DNA of 40,805 nt, taken from contig NW_019091381.1 in the NCBI RefSeq assembly GCF_001949145.1, positions 239,321 to 280,125 on the forward strand, in the 5' to 3' direction. Each line of letters begins with the position of its first letter. The stretch's first letter is position 1. The notes beneath the pieces are model-generated. The model worked only from the letters and a program-made list of their open reading frames with translations, did not search any database and had not been told where the DNA came from. Shown one piece after another: positions 37,601 through 40,805 of this stretch. The DNA comes from Acanthaster planci. Taxonomy: Eukaryota; Echinodermata; Asteroidea; Valvatida; Acanthasteridae. Position numbers and translations under genes: made by a program.

Positions 37601-40600
37601 GAAGGATGCAGGAGGGTTAGGGTTAATTAATTTCTACTCATCTGAACAATGATTTTGTAACAAGGTCAGCATGTGATACAGCAATGAATAAATGTCTCAT
37701 CATCATGCTGCATTCGAGAAAAGTAAATTCTTATACAAAAACAGGATCGATTCTTTTTATTTCTACATTTATATCCCAAACTCTTTGGGTCAGACAGCTT
37801 AACACTCAAGAGTTGACATGGTCAAGACATCAAAACCTTTCATTTGGAATGTTGGCTGTGTACCTGCAATGGGTGTTTAGGGTGCTGCATCCAGATTCTT
37901 CTTAACTTCTCTAAATCAAATAGAAGTTCACAGAAGATACGCCTAACCACTGGTATTCCTCCTTCCAGGTAGAGTGCCCCCATGAGAGCCTCTAAGCAGT
38001 TAGCTAGAGCGTGTTTTAAGTCTGAGCTACGACACAGGTCAGGTCCATGAGCATACAACAGGAAACGTTCCAACTCCAATTTCTTGGTGAACAAAACATA
38101 AAAATCAAGCAACTAATGGAGATTGTTGCCAAAAAAAGTTAACCTTCTCTTGCAGCTTAATAAAATTGTTTTTTCCCAATTTTGTTCCTTAATTACATTC
38201 AGCTGTTAAATACAATTAGTTTTGGATACAGAGCACAATTTACTTAGCTGATCAAACTCAAATGCAATTTTTCAAAGTATTTCTTAATTATATTGACAGT
38301 CCACACTGGCTGCTCTCATCAACCATTTAAAAAATAAAAGATATGCACTTTTGAAAATTGCATTTTGTGAAGAGCTGTCACCAAAGCTGTGAACCAGAGG
38401 ATTATATCAAGTTGCTGGTAGTCTGTCTCCCCTCTATTTGATATGCTTTCTGTAAGTTCAATTCCACTCACCTTAGCTAAGACAGCTAGATGTTGGTTCT
38501 GTACTATTGCCTGTCGGTAAGTCGCTAATCCTCCCTCCTCCAGATGTGGAAACAGATAATACAAATGAGTACTATGAGAAAACAAATTTGAAGATAAAAT
38601 TACCTCAGGATTCTCAGTGCCAAAGGGTTATTTTCTCTAGATTTTTCGTTTAGGAATTATTAAAGATCTATAGCTTCAAAAAGATAAATGTATGCAGATA
38701 AACAAGGAAAGGGGAATTCAATGAAATACACAAAAGGAATATGCAGCTTCTGAATAGTTACAAGCCATGTATAAATTATGGAAGTAATCTTCCATTTCTT
38801 GACTGCTTAAATCAACACACATAGTAAGCTGAATACGAAGATGTTACTTAAGAAATCTTGGCTGACCTTGTGACGAATTCTACCACAGCGTCACCCAGGA
38901 ATTCTAGTCTCTCATAGTGATGTATGTGGGATGAAAGCTCTTCAGGAGTAGCCATCTCAGACATGATCTTGATCAATGTATTGATACCTGTCAATAACAA
39001 AAACCCCCTTTCAGACAGGTGTTCTAAACCAAATGAAAAGCAAATTTAGAATAAAGTACAGCAAAAGGTTGACATCTCAAACAATTAGGAGCAACCAGGC
39101 ATGCTAGCAGGTGAAAGATCGACACTTGAAGGTGCTCGAAATGACACCAGAGTGATTTGGTTTCAGACGTCACTCCACTCATGAGCCAAACCCAGTACAA
39201 ATGTATGTATAAAGTTCATCTGACTGAAACCAAAATTTAATTGGGTTGACCCAAGTCCCTCTTAATTCTATTTGGTTCGGCGCAACTCTAGAATGCCTGC
39301 CTGAAACGAGGAACAAGTCTGCCATATTGAATATATTTAATAAAGGTAATCAGTGTTAATTCCAAAGATGTACCCACTCAGGGCATGTTAGGGATTCATG
39401 AGAGAGGTGATGGGACAGATGCATTGTAGTTAGTTACAGCAGCAGGATTTAAATCCCTGCTCCTCACCTTTTTTCCTTGATCTCTCCACCTGTTTCTTCT
39501 TATCTCCATAGTCAGGTTGCCGGATGCCACAGTTATACAGTGAGTTACGGACATGATCTGGATTCATGCCGTAAGTGAGGCGGTATGATGGATGTGTCAT
39601 AGCATGCTAAAAATGGATTCAAAATTAAAAAGCACCAGACATTGGCTACTCACAAAATTGCCATTAGGAAAAGAAAAAAGTCTCCGGTTTCTGGTCAGGA
39701 ACTGGCTCCAAAAGTGGTGTGGCAAGGCAGCTTTTTTTTTTCCTTTTTTTTGCTCTCACTTTTTTTCCATTAAATGATGTATCTAACGCATAATGTCCAT
39801 CACCACTGCATGTGTAAGTACTGCCGTTGCCAACAATGAAATAGACTGGCCCCCTTACTATTTACCATTTAAAAGCCTTTTCAGGTTGTAGATGTACACA
39901 GGGCATAAGACCACCTCATCTGTCTGGTTCCCAGATGTAAATGTGTGATACAGAAATTGCGTAATCTAAAAAAAAAGCCCTACTAAATGTATGGGGGCTT
40001 AGAGGGACTCCTTTACTGTACGTATTACTCAACCATACCCCATCAAAGACACGTTAAAATTACGCAGTAGCAGGATTCTTGTAGATCAAGCAAGTGTGGC
40101 AGCTTTGGACATCATATTATACCAAATAAAAACTGTTTCATTTGGTAGACTAGTGTGATGTGCGTGCTGACCAGAAACCAGAGACTGATTTGGGGGAGCC
40201 TTCTAGGTTGTTGGGTAAATATAACAAATTGCTTGACTTTGGGAAGTCATATTAAGGGATGAAAGTTATGACAATCTTACTTCATGAATACATGTATTCA
40301 TCTTACGCCTATAACTACAATTCCTCTAAAAGAAGTGTACCTCCAAATCAGAAATCAAAGATTGTGAGGAAGGATAAAATTCATAATGGGATGATTTTTT
40401 TATGAGGACTTAGATTTCACACCAATTCTGAATGCCTCATGGTCAAATATTATTTAGTGGAACAACAGAATATACAGAAAGAGGCAACTCATGTGTCACA
40501 TGTCCTTGAATTGTTTTGATAGCCAGACTTACAATACGAGTAGAAGCTTCCTAAGTTTTACTATTCAAGTCTAATTTGTTCAAGAGTTATGCACAATTCA

Positions 40601-40761
40601 GTCTTCAAAACTGGACTTGGAGAAATAAGAATTTCAACATCTCATGATCTTACCTTTAATAAGACTCTATCCTTGAATTTGTAGCCAATAATGTCATCAA
40701 TGTTGTACAAGCAGTTGAAATATCGGATGTGGTTGACCAGCACTGGTAGCATCATTGCATG
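32745..40761 (-). CDS. drosha: Drosha, class II ribonuclease III (C-terminal half, 14 exons)
   Basis: Drosha is the nuclear enzyme that, with its partner DGCR8/Pasha, cuts primary microRNA hairpins to pre-miRNAs. Fourteen exons on the minus strand, 5' to 3': 40761-40654, 39606-39468, 38987-38867, 38571-38472, 38082-37864, 37343-37290, 36950-36856, 36240-36135, 35654-35507, 35256-35174, 34660-34557, 34083-33991, 33075-33029, 32854-32745. All introns are GT-AG and all phases join, giving 508 codons and a TGA at 32747-32745. The product aligns by eye along its whole length to animal Drosha: the end of the central domain, RNase IIIa, RNase IIIb, dsRBD and a basic tail shorter than in vertebrates. 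Both RNase III active-site blocks are intact, so the gene looks functional. The N-terminal half (the proline- and RS-rich part and most of the central domain) lies past the right edge. Confidence 0.96.
35174..37343 (-). CDS. drosha: Drosha linker and RNase IIIb domain (five exons)
   Basis: Exons 37343-37290 (18-codon linker), 36950-36856, 36240-36135, 35654-35507 and 35256-35174. The domain begins KFEESTGIKFKHIRLLARAFT. GHNQRMEFLGDTVLQL (36135-36240) is the RNase IIIb signature, HFPNHHEGHLS follows, then LLRSSLVNNKTQA. LPTKLLADLLEAFVGAMYVD spans the 35507/35256 junction and has the Asp and Glu that match the second metal-binding pair (human E1222). FFPRLK ends the block. In Drosha this domain cuts the 5' strand. 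All catalytic acids are present. Confidence 0.95.
35690..35990. repeat. Degenerate GATTGA-type repeat in a Drosha intron
   Basis: The intron between the exons at 36135 and 35654 is filled with drifted GATTGA/TGATTGAA words, for example TTGATTGAAGT twice near 35677-35693 and GACTGATTGAACTATG twice near 35742-35774. In the right half the reverse-strand word (TCAATCA, CAATCAATTAATCA) also appears. It is an old simple-sequence array with no intact unit. Confidence 0.55.
36334..36410. repeat. Repeat end with GGGGATATATC-C run in a Drosha intron
   Basis: GGGCGGAGATTCTGGGGATATATCACCCCCACTTTT resembles the GGGATATA-C-run-CTTTT arrangement at about 29566-29594, and its start resembles the CAGTGGCG-type repeat ends elsewhere in the window. 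It is a fragment without a visible second end. Confidence 0.3.
37568..37626. repeat. Perfect 17-bp inverted repeat of telomere-like units in a Drosha intron
   Basis: TTAACCCTAACCCTCCT at 37568-37584 and its exact reverse complement at 37610-37626 are separated by 25 bp. Each arm holds the animal telomere hexamer (CCCTAA or TTAGGG) about one and a half times. It lies in the intron between the exons ending at 37864 and starting at 37343. It may be a chance hairpin, a small MITE end or a trace of a repaired break. Confidence 0.6.
37864..39606 (-). CDS. drosha: Drosha RNase IIIa domain (four exons)
   Basis: Exons 39606-39468, 38987-38867, 38571-38472 and 38082-37864. The domain opens with HAMTHPSYRL and YGMNPDHVRNSL, contains the basic insert DKKKQVERSRKKG, and carries the RNase III signature ERLEFLGDAVVEF (38867-38987 exon) with its metal-binding Glu and Asp. 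HLYYLFPHLEEGGLATYR follows. The last exon has LYAHGPDLCR and DLKHALANCLEALMGALYLE, whose Glu corresponds to the catalytic Glu known in human Drosha (E1045). In Drosha this domain cuts the 3' strand of the hairpin. The donor at 38867 (AAG|GTCAGC) is a weak variant, but the Ser codon it splits is completed by the T opening the next exon, which supports it. Confidence 0.95.
40654..40761 (-). CDS. drosha: Drosha exon before the RNase IIIa domain
   Basis: 36 codons, phase 0 at both ends, between a TTTTCTTAG acceptor and a GTAAGA donor. The residues MMLPVLVNHIRY, then a run ending IGYKFKDRVLLK, match the end of the Drosha central domain and the first helix of RNase IIIa (vertebrate form MMLPVLTHHIRY ... 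IGYTFQDRCLL). Upstream exons are outside the window. Confidence 0.93.
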
Positions 40762-40805
40762 CTAAGAAAATCAAACAACATTAGGAATGAAGTTAAAATC
40801 AAGAG

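Noticed and set aside
39405-39475. tRNA-like B box (GGATTTAAATCC) followed by a T run
   Set aside because: The T run is the complement of the AAAAAAG end of a Drosha exon, there is no proper A box, and the B box has an extra base.
1-40805. CRISPR arrays, bacterial operons, rRNA genes
   Set aside because: None seen. The spliced Drosha gene and repeat content show animal nuclear DNA, so these were not expected.

Overview
This is a eukaryotic, animal nuclear segment: AT-rich, gene-poor, with short spliced exons, GT-AG introns and many degenerate repeats. The one gene I can identify with confidence is the 3' half of the microRNA-processing nuclease Drosha, on the minus strand at the right end. 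The palindromic octamer TAGGCCTA occurs at least six times, and there are G/C homopolymer repeat ends and small foldback elements. Together these suggest a marine invertebrate, perhaps a deuterostome such as an echinoderm or hemichordate. That placement is an inference; nothing in the window fixes the species.

Left edge (1-1635): the 3' part of a broken, probably transposon-borne coding sequence on the + strand. It carries a nuclease-like acidic block and a cysteine-rich C-terminus, and has two nonsense codons and two frameshifts. About 230 bp downstream, two copies of an AAAATGG(C/G)(G/C)CCATT unit lie 162 bp apart.

Middle (about 1.6-32.7 kb): mostly non-coding. I can support a 272-bp palindromic MITE-like element (3351-3622), a 1.1-kb foldback element with CG-rich arms (8803-9905), an 84-nt hairpin between 16-bp direct repeats (10820-10977), a degenerate GAATGGTGAA-type minisatellite (12291-12600) and a decayed tRNA-like sequence with Pol III boxes (19884-19975). 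There are also two elements with terminal inverted repeats (23092-23384 and 25865-26070) and a 105-nt hairpin (27531-27635). One plausible but unidentified coding exon lies on the minus strand at 24084-24239.

Right end (32745-40761, minus): fourteen Drosha exons whose phases all join cleanly into 508 codons plus a stop. They cover the end of the central region, both RNase III domains, the double-stranded RNA-binding domain and a short basic tail. The N-terminal half lies beyond the right edge. The introns hold a GATTGA-type degenerate repeat and a perfect 17-bp inverted repeat of telomere-like hexamers. I found no convincing new multi-gene system; the best leads are the foldback and hairpin elements and the orphan exon.
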